Shown: positions 42,212-51,621, counted from the stretch's first letter. The stretch is 64,000 bases of DNA from Clostridiales bacterium (GCA_016288155.1 JAEEYP010000063.1:158124-222123); one strand, 5' to 3'. A program made the numbers and translations. Notes: generated by a model from the sequence alone, not told the origin.

Positions 42212-43162
42212 GTGGAACGCTATCCTCTCTATCTCGTCCCCGTTTCAAAAGAAAATTTATGGGGCGGACATCGGCTGAAGGATGCCTACGGAAAGACGGC
42301 ACCGTTCGAGAAGTTGGCCGAATCGTGGGAACTGACCGTCCGTCCGGACGGCATGTGCCGTATCGGAAACGGAGCGTATTCCGGGATGACGCTGGGCGAG
42401 TATCTCGCCTCATCGCCTGATGCTGTCTCGCCCCGGTGGGACGGGGACCGCTTTCCGCTGCTCATCAAATACATCGACGCGCGGGATCGGCTTTCGGTGC
42501 AGGTACATCCGGATGACGGATACGCGCGTGTACACGAAGGAGACGCCGGAAAAACGGAGCTGTGGCATATCCTGGAAGCGGGTCCGGAGGCGTCGCTCGT
42601 CTACGGACTCCGAGCGGGTACGACCGTCGGCGCGTTTGCCGACGCCGTACAGGGAAAACGCATTACAGAACTCCTTCATACAATACCTGTCCGCGCCGGG
42701 GAGACGTATTTTATTCCCGCCGGGCAGCTGCACGCCATCGGTGCGGGGATCCTGCTTGCGGAGATCCAGGAAAATTCCAATATAACCTATCGCGTCTATG
42801 ATTACGATCGGAGACAGGCGGACGGTACGCTGCGTGCGCTCCATACAAAAAAAGCGCTCGACGTCGTCCGGATCCGTACGGAGGAAGAAATCGACGAGCT
42901 GCGCTTCGCGCACGGCGCACGCGCGCCGCACGTGCTGGCGGACTGCGCCGCCTTCCGCGCCGAGCGGCCGCCGCTTCCCTGCGTAATCCGGCAAGAGGAG
43001 CGCTTCAACGCCCTGCTCTGCGTCAGCGGACACGGCGTTCTCCGCTGCGGGGACACAGTGTATCCGATGCGTCAGGGAGACACATACTTTCTCCCCTGCG
43101 GCTGCCCGCCGTGTATCGCCGAGGGAGACGCTGCCGTTCTCACGGCACAAAGCAATTTATAA
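42212..43162 (+). CDS. manA: Mannose-6-phosphate isomerase (type I)
   Basis: Zn-dependent interconversion of mannose-6-P and fructose-6-P. 316 residues: LSVQVHPDDGYA with metal ligands Gln and His, KTELWHILEA with ligand Glu, PAGQLHAIGAGILLAEIQEN with the fourth ligand His and the active-site region. Size fits the short Gram-positive type. The start is GTG at 42212 with AAAGGAGG 6 bases upstream. It ends at a bidirectional terminator. Confidence 0.93.
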   Translation: MERYPLYLVPVSKENLWGGHRLKDAYGKTAPFEKLAESWELTVRPDGMCRIGNGAYSGMTLGEYLASSPDAVSPRWDGDRFPLLIKYIDARDRLSVQVHPDDGYARVHEGDAGKTELWHILEAGPEASLVYGLRAGTTVGAFADAVQGKRITELLHTIPVRAGETYFIPAGQLHAIGAGILLAEIQENSNITYRVYDYDRRQADGTLRALHTKKALDVVRIRTEEEIDELRFAHGARAPHVLADCAAFRAERPPLPCVIRQEERFNALLCVSGHGVLRCGDTVYPMRQGDTYFLPCGCPPCIAEGDAAVLTAQSNL

Positions 43163-43165
43163 ACG

Positions 43166-43203
43166 AAGAGCCCTTCCGTCCGGCATCGGACGGAAGGGCT
43201 CTT
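43166..43203. terminator. Bidirectional terminator of manA and the kinase-like gene
   Basis: Perfect 17-bp stem beginning AAGAGCCCTTCCGTCCG with loop GCAT; T-rich on the plus side, moderately so on the minus side. Confidence 0.92.
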
Positions 43204-43221
43204 TGTAAATAATTTGTCGGA

Positions 43222-44313
43222 TCAGATATACTTCTCCGTGATGGCTGTGAGGATATCCCGTTTTCTCTCTCCGTCCGCCACAAGCTTGAACTGATTGCGC
43301 GCACGGACAAGATTGTGTGTAGGATAGTCGGTATGGAAATACACGTCTCCGTTCAGGTAGTCCGTGAGGAAGCGGATACCGATCTCAAAGGTGATGACCG
43401 TCGCCGCGAGGGGGAACGCCCGGATCTCTTCCTCTTTGAGCGAAGAACGCACCTCGCTGAGGAAGCCGTCCACGTACGCTTCGTACATCTCCGGCACGAC
43501 GTACACACGGTCGAGATCCGTTTCATCCTCGAGCGCGCTCGACGCGCCGAATCGGATCGCGTCGCCGAAATCGAAAAGCAGACTGCCCGGCATCACGGTG
43601 TCGAGATCGATCACGCAGAGACCGCGCCCCGAATCTTTATCAAACAGGACGTTGTTCAGTTTCGTATCGTTATGCGTCACGCCGAGGCGGAAGCGCCCGT
43701 CACGGATGCCGTCCATCAGCGCGGAACAGATCCCCTCATGCGCCAGCGCAAAATCGATCTCTTCCCGGACGCCGGCGGCGCGCGACACGCGGTCCTCTGC
43801 GACGGCGCGCTTCAGATTCTCCATGCGCCATACGGTATTGTGAAAATCGGGGATCGTTACGTGAAGCTGATCCGCCGGGTAATCGGCGAGACGGTTGAAG
43901 AAACGGCCGAACGCACATGCGGCGGACCGGAACATCTCCGGACTTTCGGATAGGCTGTACGAGACGACGTTCTCGATCGTCGCGTAACTGCGCCAGAAAC
44001 TCCCGTCTTCCGTGCGGAAGTACATCTTGCCGTCACGGGCGGGAATGAGGGTCAGCGTTTCCCGTTCCGTATCGCCGCCCTCCGCGGCGATCTTCTTCTT
44101 CAAAAACTCACAGACGCCGACCATGTTTTCCATGACCTCAATGGGCTTGGTGAAAACGTCCGTATTGATGCGCTGCAGCGTATACCGGCGCACGGTATCT
44201 CCGAGACAGGTCACGAAAAACGTATTATTGATATGACCGACGTGGCACGCTTCATAGGATACCGGAGCCCCTGCAAACTGAAAGTGCTCCGCAATTTCAA
44301 GAACCGAACTCAT
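43222..44313 (-). CDS. Aminoglycoside-phosphotransferase-fold sugar kinase (NahK-like)
   Basis: 363 residues with the APH fold: GHINNTFFV (nucleotide loop), THNDTKLNNVLFD (catalytic Asp and metal Asn) and VIDLDTVMPGSLLFDFGD (second metal Asp). TLQRINTDVFTKPIEVMENM is reminiscent of N-acetylhexosamine 1-kinase, so phosphorylation of an amino sugar is likely but not proven. The ATG at 44313 has a distant GGAG; a TTG ten codons upstream (44343) with AGAGAGG is an alternative. It converges with manA. Confidence 0.8.
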   Translation of the reverse strand: MSSVLEIAEHFQFAGAPVSYEACHVGHINNTFFVTCLGDTVRRYTLQRINTDVFTKPIEVMENMVGVCEFLKKKIAAEGGDTERETLTLIPARDGKMYFRTEDGSFWRSYATIENVVSYSLSESPEMFRSAACAFGRFFNRLADYPADQLHVTIPDFHNTVWRMENLKRAVAEDRVSRAAGVREEIDFALAHEGICSALMDGIRDGRFRLGVTHNDTKLNNVLFDKDSGRGLCVIDLDTVMPGSLLFDFGDAIRFGASSALEDETDLDRVYVVPEMYEAYVDGFLSEVRSSLKEEEIRAFPLAATVITFEIGIRFLTDYLNGDVYFHTDYPTHNLVRARNQFKLVADGERKRDILTAITEKYI

Positions 44314-44396
44314 GACGCCAAATCCGGCGCTCCGTTCCGACAACGGACGCCGTACCTCTCTGAAAATTCGATAAAACAATGGAAAATCACTGTTTT

Positions 44397-44425
44397 ATTA
44401 TAACACCGCCGTAAAAGTCTGTCAA
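44397..44425 (-). promoter_or_regulatory. Promoter of the NahK-like kinase
   Basis: TTGACA (44425-44420), 17-base spacer, TATAAT (44402-44397): full consensus. Confidence 0.9.
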
Positions 44426-44475
44426 GGAAAATGCGGAAATTTTTTGCGCGCGAGGCACTGTCCATCAAGCGTGAT

Positions 44476-45555
44476 TCATTGGAACGACGCTGCGGCGACG
44501 ACCGTTTCGAGCACCTTGTCGAACAACAGGTATTCCCACAATTCTTCCTTGCCGAAGTTTTCCTCGAGCGACGTGACCGTGCTGAATCCGTACTGCCTGC
44601 CGAGCTCGGCCGCGCGGGTATCGTACTCCTCGTCCGCCAGCGTGATATTCTCACGTCGGGCGATATAGTACATCACCATATCGTTCTTGACGATCGTTTC
44701 CACCTCGTCGGTGACCCACGCGTAAAATTCGCTGAGGGAAACCTCCAGTGTCTCTTGTACGAACGTCTCCAGCGTCATTCCCTGCTGCGCCGCGGCGTCC
44801 GTATAATAATCGATATAGGCGTCGTATTCCGCCTGATACTCCTTTGCCGGATAGTTGAGGATCTCCGAGTTGTCCATCAGATAATTCCAGATCTGACTGT
44901 TGATATAGTATTCCCGATCTTTCGTTTTCTGCTCTTTGATCGCCGCATGGAGCGCCGCCTCGAAATCCGGTATAGAGTCGTATCCGTAATACTCCGAAAC
45001 GAATTCGTCCGAATATTCCGGCAGGATCTGCTCGTACACTTTGTGCACCGTCACGGTAAATCGGATCGCCTCGCCCGAATACTCCAGCGCTTCCATATAC
45101 GGATCCGGGAACGAGAGATCCAATACGCGCGTTTCCCCGGCGACGGCGCCGATCAGTCCTTCTTCAAAGCCATCGAAGAACGCATCCGCCCCGATCACAA
45201 GATCCGCATCCGTATCCGTGGCTTCCTCCAGTATTTCGCCGTTCATCTCGCCTTCGTAGTCGATCGTCAGCAGATCGCACATCTCCGCCCCGCGATCCAC
45301 CTCGACAAGCGAGGAATAATTGGAGCGGGCGAGCAGGATGTTCGCCTCCATCTCCTCTTCCGTCACGATCGCGGAAACGTCCTTCACGGGGATACCCATA
45401 TACCCCTCAAGCCGGACGTAGTCGTTCAGATCATAGTCGTATTTTACGGGTACAGATGCGTCGCCCGTCTCCTTTTGGGTGCATCCGAGGATCGTCCCCG
45501 ATACCGTCAGAAGTACGAGAATGCAAGACAGGATCCTCTTCGCAGTGTTTTTCAT
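44476..45555 (-). CDS. Trigger-factor-like lipoprotein (FKBP plus SurA-like C-terminal region)
   Basis: 359 residues. A lipoprotein signal with lipobox LGC (VLLTVSGTILGCTQ, Cys at about 25) anchors it outside the membrane. The middle region DLLTIDYEGEMNGE, ADAFFDGFEEGLIGAVAGE and RFTVTVHKVYE is an FKBP-type fold as in trigger factor, and the helical C-terminus (LPEYSDEFVSEYYGYDSIPDFEAAL) matches trigger factor's chaperone arms. It is likely an extracytoplasmic folding factor. It is 16 bases after the next membrane protein gene. Confidence 0.85.
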   Translation of the reverse strand: MKNTAKRILSCILVLLTVSGTILGCTQKETGDASVPVKYDYDLNDYVRLEGYMGIPVKDVSAIVTEEEMEANILLARSNYSSLVEVDRGAEMCDLLTIDYEGEMNGEILEEATDTDADLVIGADAFFDGFEEGLIGAVAGETRVLDLSFPDPYMEALEYSGEAIRFTVTVHKVYEQILPEYSDEFVSEYYGYDSIPDFEAALHAAIKEQKTKDREYYINSQIWNYLMDNSEILNYPAKEYQAEYDAYIDYYTDAAAQQGMTLETFVQETLEVSLSEFYAWVTDEVETIVKNDMVMYYIARRENITLADEEYDTRAAELGRQYGFSTVTSLEENFGKEELWEYLLFDKVLETVVAAASFQ

Positions 45556-45571
45556 GACCGATTTCTCCCAA

Positions 45572-46252
45572 TTATTGATGAATGGATCGGGAATCCGCAG
45601 CGCGGCGCTCGCAAAGATACGCGATCCCCAGCCCCGAAAGCCAAAGCACGCCTCCGGAAAACAGATATCCCAGATACTCTCCGAGGATCGTCGTGACCTC
45701 CCTCGTGTACGGAGAAAACTCCACCTCGATGAGGAAACCGATCACGTGAACGGTCTCGGGGATCAGCGATCCGGCGAGAAAGACCGCGGCGCCGAGAAGG
45801 ATCGCCTTCTTTACCGAACGCTCTGCGGTACGGCGGATAAACCAGTACGCGATCCACAAAAGCGCCGTGTTCCACACAACGTCAAGCAGATCCTGACCGG
45901 CGGCAAGCCACAGCATTTCTCCGTATACGGCGCCGCCGATCCAGTCGACGCAGAACGCGCCGACCGCATCGAGCAGTTCCGCCGCCGCGGCAAGCCAAAT
46001 CACCGCCCGCGCACGACGCGCATCACGACGAGAAGAAGCGAAAGCCGCCGCACCGACGGCGCATCCGAGCAGCGCGGCAACGAGAAACTGACGCAGCATC
46101 CCCATCAAAGACGGGAGAGCCCCCTCGGCGTATACGATATCCGTCGCCGCCCAGGAGCGCGCGATGCCCGCCGCGCGGGAGAGAAAAGCGAGAAGGAAAA
46201 GAAGCACGCCGATCCGAAGCAGATCCGGTACGGACCGCGCCCGATCTTTCAT
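45572..46252 (-). CDS. Membrane protein of unknown function
   Basis: 226 residues with about five hydrophobic segments (LLRIGVLLFLLAFLSRAA, LRQFLVAALLGCAVGAAAFA, AVIWLAAAAELLDAVGAF, VVWNTALLWIAYWFI, AILLGAAVFLAGSLI and a last one near the end). No known domain recognised. It is followed closely by the trigger-factor-like lipoprotein gene, so both may act on exported proteins. A TG-extended -10 (46309-46314) lies upstream. Confidence 0.65.
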   Translation of the reverse strand: MKDRARSVPDLLRIGVLLFLLAFLSRAAGIARSWAATDIVYAEGALPSLMGMLRQFLVAALLGCAVGAAAFASSRRDARRARAVIWLAAAAELLDAVGAFCVDWIGGAVYGEMLWLAAGQDLLDVVWNTALLWIAYWFIRRTAERSVKKAILLGAAVFLAGSLIPETVHVIGFLIEVEFSPYTREVTTILGEYLGYLFSGGVLWLSGLGIAYLCERRAADSRSIHQ

Positions 46253-46433
46253 GAAACGCTTCCTCCTTTCGGCGGCATCCCGGACAAATCGCGGGTATGA
46301 TTGGATTTATAATATCATACCTCGGTTCTGAAATGGTGATGCATTTGTAAATTTTCAGGCGATCGATAAAAAAGTTCGTGCGCGGACACAGAAGAGCGGG
46401 AAACAGAAAGGTCATCCACCGTCGGGTGGTTGT

Positions 46434-47321
46434 TCAAAGAATGCTGAGCGTGAAAATTGCACTAATGGCAAGCACCAATCCCACGATCCGCTGCGGCGGG
46501 AATTTTTCCCGCAGAACGATCGCCGAAAAAAGTACCGCAACGACGAGTTCACCGCCTATATCCAACGAAAAGAGGATCGCCATATGGATGAGTGAAAGCG
46601 AAAACATCAGCAGATTGACCGCGCCGGCCGCGGCCAGCGACGCGCCGAGCAAAGCACCGGTCGAGCGTTTGTCCAGTTTCAGCGCCGTCTTTGTCTTACG
46701 TCCGCCGAGGATCAAGAGAACGACCAGCGCCAGCACCGCGCTGACCGCAAAGGTGACGACGATCATTTCCGCGTCCTCTTGACTGTTCGTTGCCTTCTTC
46801 TGTTCGTGAAGAAGCACGCCGTAGGCGCTGTTGTCCACGGCGAGCAGGATGGAAATCAGATAAAAGCGGAACGGCGGACGCGTGTCCTCCCCTTCCGGTT
46901 TCTTCTCCCAGTTCAGGAAGACAAAGGATACAAGCAGCACGGCGATCGCAAGATACTCCCATACAGAGAGCATATCGCCGTCGTGGACGGCCGACCACAG
47001 AACGGGACCGAGGAGCGCGCCGGACATGTTGAACGTCATGAGTATCGAAAACGGTCCGGTCTCAGAGGCCGCGATCAGCAGCGCGTTATAGACGGTGAGC
47101 ACGATACCGGTCAAAGCCCCCATCCACAGCGTGACGGATGACGGATGAAAATCAAGCCGCGTCAGCGCCAACGTCGCCGCGGCGACGAGAAAACCGTAAA
47201 TCGTCGAATACACCGGCGAGGAAAAACGCTTTTCACCCGGATAGTATTTGGAATACAGGTTACAGAACGCGGCCTGAGCCGAATACAAAGCGATCAGTCC
47301 CGCGATCAGCAGATCAGACAT
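46434..47321 (-). CDS. EamA/DMT superfamily transporter
   Basis: 295 residues with ten hydrophobic segments in two repeats, ending with ILFSLDIGGELVVAVLFSAIVLREKFPPQRIVGLVLAI, the signature of the second EamA domain. Substrates range from amino acids to nucleotide sugars. It stands alone between two hairpins and no clear promoter was found. Confidence 0.85.
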   Translation of the reverse strand: MSDLLIAGLIALYSAQAAFCNLYSKYYPGEKRFSSPVYSTIYGFLVAAATLALTRLDFHPSSVTLWMGALTGIVLTVYNALLIAASETGPFSILMTFNMSGALLGPVLWSAVHDGDMLSVWEYLAIAVLLVSFVFLNWEKKPEGEDTRPPFRFYLISILLAVDNSAYGVLLHEQKKATNSQEDAEMIVVTFAVSAVLALVVLLILGGRKTKTALKLDKRSTGALLGASLAAAGAVNLLMFSLSLIHMAILFSLDIGGELVVAVLFSAIVLREKFPPQRIVGLVLAISAIFTLSIL

Positions 47322-47339
47322 ATGTCACCTTCAGCGAAA

Positions 47340-47369
47340 AGACCCCCATCGGCAGTCCGATGGGGGTCT
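47340..47369 (-). terminator. Terminator of the Gfo/Idh gene
   Basis: Perfect 13-bp stem AGACCCCCATCGG/CCGATGGGGGTCT with loop of 4 and TTTTCGC on the minus strand. Confidence 0.88.
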
Positions 47370-47381
47370 CGGATACGCGGA

Positions 47382-48548
47382 TCAGATTTCGGGGATCTTG
47401 ACCTCGACTTCGCGGCCGAGGTTGCTGGACTCCGCGATAGCGGAGAGGATCGCCTGATTGTACAGGATCTGGGAGGTCGGGACAGGCGCCGGGAGACCGT
47501 ACTTGGAAGCGTCGAGGAAGGAACGGATCTTCATGTCGAACAGATCCTTGTCCTGCTTCAGAACAGGGACCGGGACCTCGATCTGCTCGCCGCCCAGCTC
47601 GCGGTAGATCGTCATCGGACCGCCGATGGAGCCGTTCCAGCAGTCCGTGGACGGGATCCGGAGACCGGCCTTCGTGCCGAGGATGATCGTGTCGCCGGGG
47701 GTATTGATGTTCATGGCCCACGCGATACGGAAGTCGAGGATGATGCCGCCCTCAAGACGGATGAACGCGGCGGCGAAGTCGTCGACGCCGAACTTGCCGG
47801 CATACTCCGGATGACCGGTCTTGACATAGTTGCAGTAATTCGGATCGGTGCCGAAGAACGCGGACTTGTAGCCGGAAACGGTCAGCGGCTTCGGATAGCC
47901 GACGGCGTTGAGGACCATGTCGAGCGAATAGCAGCCGATGTCGGCGAGAGCGCCGAGACCGGCGGTCTTGTCCTCGATAAAGGAGGTGCCGAACGGGGTC
48001 GGGATGCCGCGGCGGCGGCCGCCGCCCGTCTGGATGTAGTAGACCTGACCGAGCTCACCGGATTCGACGATGCGCTTGATCATCTTCATGTTCGCGTCAA
48101 AGCGCGGCTGGAAGCCGATGGAAAGCACCTTTCCGCTCTCCTTCTCGGCGCGGCAGAGCTCGATCGCTTCGTCGAGCGTCACGCACATCGGCTTTTCAAG
48201 CAGGACGTTGACGCCCTTCTTGAGCGCATAGATGGACGGGATCACGTGCTGACGGTTGTAGGTGCAGACGGAGACGGCATCGAGATGGAGGCTCTCGTCA
48301 TCGAGCATTTCCTTGTGGCTGGCGTAGTCGGTCTTCACGTTCTCCACGCCGTGATCCTTAAAGAAAGCGGCGGCTTTGCCGGGGATCAGATCGGCGCCGG
48401 CGACGACCTCGACGTCGGGCTGTCTCTTGTAGCTCTCGATATGCGCGCCGGCGATCCAGCCGGTACCGATGATGCCGATGCGGAGCTTGCGGGAAGCATC
48501 GACGGTCTTCTTTTCCTGATTATGCATAAACGCATTCAGATCTGCCAT
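47382..48548 (-). CDS. Gfo/Idh/MocA family oxidoreductase
   Basis: 388 residues: Rossmann IGIIGTGWIAGAHIESY after a 22-residue extension, NVLLEKPMCVTLDEAI and GLGALADIGCYSLDMVLNAVG (catalytic Asp; the usual His of the D-x3-H is Tyr-Ser-Leu-Asp here, so the catalytic pair is altered or shifted). It follows a sugar isomerase by 75 bases in the same direction, a frequent pairing in inositol and keto-sugar pathways. AGGAGG precedes the ATG. Confidence 0.9.
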   Translation of the reverse strand: MADLNAFMHNQEKKTVDASRKLRIGIIGTGWIAGAHIESYKRQPDVEVVAGADLIPGKAAAFFKDHGVENVKTDYASHKEMLDDESLHLDAVSVCTYNRQHVIPSIYALKKGVNVLLEKPMCVTLDEAIELCRAEKESGKVLSIGFQPRFDANMKMIKRIVESGELGQVYYIQTGGGRRRGIPTPFGTSFIEDKTAGLGALADIGCYSLDMVLNAVGYPKPLTVSGYKSAFFGTDPNYCNYVKTGHPEYAGKFGVDDFAAAFIRLEGGIILDFRIAWAMNINTPGDTIILGTKAGLRIPSTDCWNGSIGGPMTIYRELGGEQIEVPVPVLKQDKDLFDMKIRSFLDASKYGLPAPVPTSQILYNQAILSAIAESSNLGREVEVKIPEI

Positions 48549-48623
48549 GGGGGTTCCTCCTGTAATTTGATTGGATTTCTTTATCGTGGATATGCAGCGG
48601 CGCGGCGCGCCGCGGGAAACCGA

Positions 48624-49439
48624 TCAATAACCGAGCGAGGCGAGATAGGAACGGCTGAGACGGGCGCAGCCCATCGGATCGAGGCCGAGAGACGGGCAAT
48701 CCTGCTCGACGACGAGCCACTTCGTGCCCGCGTCGTTCGCCGCGGCGAGGATATCCGGAATGGTCTGCATGCCGTAGCCGATCGGACGGAATTCAAAATT
48801 CGTCGGACGCGGGGCTTTTTTGCTCTCCACGCCGAGAAGTTCGTACATATTGTCGTTGCGTACGCCGTAGAAGTCCTTGAGATGGACGACCGGAGCGCGT
48901 CCCGCGTATTTGCGGAGATAATTGCACGGATTCTCGCCGCCGACGTTCACCCAGCAGACGTCCAGTTCCGACTGGAGCGCGCTCGCCGGGATGGTATCAT
49001 ACATGACGTCCAGACCGTATTTGCCGTCGATCTTATCGAACTCGAAGTCGTGATTGTGGTACAGCATCGTCAGCCCGTACTGCGCGCTGAGCGTGCCGAT
49101 GCGTTCGATATCCTTCAGCGTTTCCCAGAACTTCGGTTTGCCGGGACGGCGCTCGTCGGGCATGTACGGGACGACGATATACTCGCAGCCGATCTCACGG
49201 TACGTCTCGAAGACTTTTTCCGGGTTATCGAGCATCTCGCCGAGGGAAACATGCGCCGAGATCGGGACGAGATCGAGAATCGTGACGATGTCACGGACCT
49301 CCTTCGCGCTGCGTCCGAACAGGCCGGCGAATTCAACGCCGGAATACCCCATCCCTTTGACCGCGCGCAGGGTGCCGATCATATCCTTGCCCATATCTCC
49401 GCCGACGGAGAAAAGCTGCAGTGCGACCGGTAAAGCCAT
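48624..49439 (-). CDS. Sugar phosphate isomerase/epimerase, third copy
   Basis: 271-residue TIM barrel of the xylose-isomerase-like superfamily: GVEFAGLFGRSAKEVRDIV, MLYHNHDFEF, LQSELDVCWVNVGGEN, VVHLKDFYG and WLVVEQDCPS. It differs more from the tandem pair at 38-39.5 kb than they differ from each other. It is likely the partner of the downstream oxidoreductase in a two-step sugar conversion. AAGGAGG precedes the ATG. Confidence 0.88.
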   Translation of the reverse strand: MALPVALQLFSVGGDMGKDMIGTLRAVKGMGYSGVEFAGLFGRSAKEVRDIVTILDLVPISAHVSLGEMLDNPEKVFETYREIGCEYIVVPYMPDERRPGKPKFWETLKDIERIGTLSAQYGLTMLYHNHDFEFDKIDGKYGLDVMYDTIPASALQSELDVCWVNVGGENPCNYLRKYAGRAPVVHLKDFYGVRNDNMYELLGVESKKAPRPTNFEFRPIGYGMQTIPDILAAANDAGTKWLVVEQDCPSLGLDPMGCARLSRSYLASLGY

Positions 49440-49487
49440 AACGGTAACCTCCTTAAATAAAAGAACGGTTTGTTGGATTCCGGTAAT

Positions 49488-49516
49488 ATCATAGCATATC
49501 GCATGGCAAAAATCAA
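49488..49516 (-). promoter_or_regulatory. Promoter of the isomerase-oxidoreductase pair
   Basis: TTGATT (49516-49511), 17-base spacer, TATGAT (49493-49488). Confidence 0.8.
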
Positions 49517-49601
49517 GTCCCCCGCGTACTTTTTTCCTCGGTCCGCCGAAATTCGAGCGGTGCAGACTGCCGATTTTTTGTAAAAAATCTTTAGATTACT
49601 A

Positions 49602-49630
49602 TTGACAATCACGTGAACGTGTGCTATACT
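49602..49630 (+). promoter_or_regulatory. hflKC promoter with palindrome in the spacer
   Basis: TTGACA (49602-49607), 17-base spacer, TATACT (49625-49630). The spacer contains CACGTGAACGTG (49610-49621), an inverted repeat suited to an operator. The leader has a GCGGCGG/CCGCCGC hairpin (49638-49644 with 49672-49678). Confidence 0.82.
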
Positions 49631-49716
49631 GTATACAGCGGCGGGCAAGGGGGCGATTTTTGCCGCGCCGTCCGCCGCCGCGGATACAGTCATATTTTCA
49701 GAAAGGATGAGGCTCA

Positions 49717-50712
49717 ATGAATTTCAGCGATTTCCGCACCCGTGTCGAGAAGAAGCCCGACGGTGCTCCCTCTCCGAAGTCCGTCCGCCGGCTGCTGCTC
49801 ATCGGTCTGATCGCCGCAGCGGCCCTATGGCTCGTCAGTACCTGCTGGTACACGGTCGACGAGAAGCAGCAGGCCGTCGTCACGACCTTCGGCCGCGTTA
49901 CCTCGACGACCGGCGCAGGGATGCATTTCAAACTTCCCTTCGGCATCCAGAACGTGGATAAGGTAAACGTCAACGTCTATCAGAAGATCGAGATCGGATA
50001 CCGGACGGATGAACGCGACACCTCCTATTCCAGCGTCGTCGAAAAGGAAAGCAAAATGATCACCGGCGACTACAACATCGTCAACGTCGATTTCTTCGTG
50101 GAGTACAAGATCTCCGATCCCGTAAAGTACCTGTACAATTCCGCCCAGCCTGAGCTGATCCTCAAAAATCTGGTGCAAAGCCAGATCCGCAACGTGATCG
50201 GTTCCTCCCGCGTGGACTCCGTCCTGACCGACGGTAAAGCGGAGATCCAGCAGCAGGTCAAGGATCTCATCACCGCCCAGCTCGAAAAATACGATATCGG
50301 TCTGATTTTGAGCGATATCAAGATTCAGGACAGCGAACCGCCGACCGTATCCGTTATCGAAGCGTTCAAGAACGTCGAGACCGCCAAGCAGACGGCTGAG
50401 ACCGTCATCAATCAGGCGAAGGCGTATCAGAACTCCGAGCTGCCGAAAGCAAACGCCACCGCCGACAAACTGATCCAGAACGCGGAGTACTTAAAGCAGA
50501 ACCGCATCAACGACGCGACGAAGCAGGTTGCCATGTTTGAAGCCATGTACGCGCAGTACAGCTTGAATCCGGAGGTGACCCGCGTGCGTATGTATTACGA
50601 GGCGCTCAGCGAAGCGCTGCCCGGCGTCAAGCTCTACGTGAACGTCGCCGATGCCGGCGCGGCGGATCTGCTTCTGCCGCTCGAAAGTTTTGTGGAAAAC
50701 GGAGGCAACTGA
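49717..50712 (+). CDS. hflK: HflK-like SPFH/band 7 membrane protein
   Basis: 331 residues. One N-terminal membrane segment (LLLIGLIAAAALWLVSTCW) and an SPFH domain (EKQQAVVTTFGRVTSTTGAGMHFKLPF, YQKIEIGYRTDERD), then a coiled-coil region and a C-terminus shared with HflK. HflKC forms cage complexes that restrain the FtsH protease in Proteobacteria; the Gram-positive role is less known. AAAGGATGAGG precedes the ATG. It is 4 bases from hflC. Confidence 0.92.
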   Translation: MNFSDFRTRVEKKPDGAPSPKSVRRLLLIGLIAAAALWLVSTCWYTVDEKQQAVVTTFGRVTSTTGAGMHFKLPFGIQNVDKVNVNVYQKIEIGYRTDERDTSYSSVVEKESKMITGDYNIVNVDFFVEYKISDPVKYLYNSAQPELILKNLVQSQIRNVIGSSRVDSVLTDGKAEIQQQVKDLITAQLEKYDIGLILSDIKIQDSEPPTVSVIEAFKNVETAKQTAETVINQAKAYQNSELPKANATADKLIQNAEYLKQNRINDATKQVAMFEAMYAQYSLNPEVTRVRMYYEALSEALPGVKLYVNVADAGAADLLLPLESFVENGGN

Positions 50713-50716
50713 TATT

Positions 50717-51607
50717 ATGAAAATGAAAAAGAGTACGGTTATAATTATCGCCGCCGTCGTCCTCGTCCTCCTTATCCTCTCCTCCTGCACCTACGTGGTC
50801 GCGGAGAACGAATACGCTACCGTCATGAGATTCAACAAGATCGAGACGGTACGCAGCGAAGCCGGTCTGTACTTCAAGATCCCGTTCATCGACGAGATCA
50901 TGATCTTCCCCAAGACCGTATTGCTCTATGACATCCCGGAATCGGAGGTGCTGACCGCCGACAAGAAAAACATGACGGTCGACAGCTACATCACCTGGCA
51001 GATCTCCGATCCGCGCGTTTTTTACCAGACGCTCGGCACGCTGACGGAGGCGGAGGTGCGTCTCGACGCGCTGACGTACAACGCTCTGAAAAATCTGATG
51101 GGTACGCTCGAACAGAACGATATCATCAATGAAGAAGATGCTTCGGAGCGCAACGACATCTACTTCGGCATCACCGCCGAGGTCGCCGGTCTCGCCAAGA
51201 CCTACGGCATCACCGTCCTCGACGTCAAGGTGAAGCGGCTCGACCTTCCCGCCGACAACGAGCAGGCCGTCTACGCCCGCATGATCTCCGACCGCAATCA
51301 GATCGCGGAGAAGTACACGGCAGACGGCGAGTACGAGGCTTCCATCATCCGCAACGACGTGGATAAGCAGGTGAACATCATCATCTCCAACGCCGAGGCG
51401 CAGGCGGCGCGGCTCGTCGCGGAAGGCGAGGCGGAATACATGCGGAAACTTGCCGAAGCCTACGACACGCCGGACAAGAAGGACTTCTACGAATTCACGC
51501 TCGGACTCGATGCGCTGAAAGCCTCTCTCGGTACGGAAGACGCGCCGAAAACGGTTATCATCGACGGGAATTCCCTGCTCGGTCAGCTCCTGCTCGGTCC
51601 GCAGTAA
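50717..51607 (+). CDS. hflC: HflC-like SPFH/band 7 membrane protein
   Basis: 296 residues: N-terminal membrane segment (VIIIAAVVLVLLILSSCTYVV), SPFH domain (ENEYATVMRFNKIETV, EAGLYFKIPF) and the HflC pattern DVKVKRLDLPADNEQAVYARM, AEAQAARLVAEGEAEYMRKL. It pairs with HflK as a hetero-oligomer. The ATG at 50717 follows GGAGG by 11 bases, within the end of hflK. A strong bidirectional terminator follows. ftsH is not in the window. Confidence 0.92.
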   Translation: MKMKKSTVIIIAAVVLVLLILSSCTYVVAENEYATVMRFNKIETVRSEAGLYFKIPFIDEIMIFPKTVLLYDIPESEVLTADKKNMTVDSYITWQISDPRVFYQTLGTLTEAEVRLDALTYNALKNLMGTLEQNDIINEEDASERNDIYFGITAEVAGLAKTYGITVLDVKVKRLDLPADNEQAVYARMISDRNQIAEKYTADGEYEASIIRNDVDKQVNIIISNAEAQAARLVAEGEAEYMRKLAEAYDTPDKKDFYEFTLGLDALKASLGTEDAPKTVIIDGNSLLGQLLLGPQ

Positions 51608-51621
51608 ACGTTACGGTAGGA

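Noticed and set aside
46253-46433. Short CCACC/GGTGG hairpin after the EamA gene
   Set aside because: No T run follows it on the minus strand, so a terminator call was not justified.
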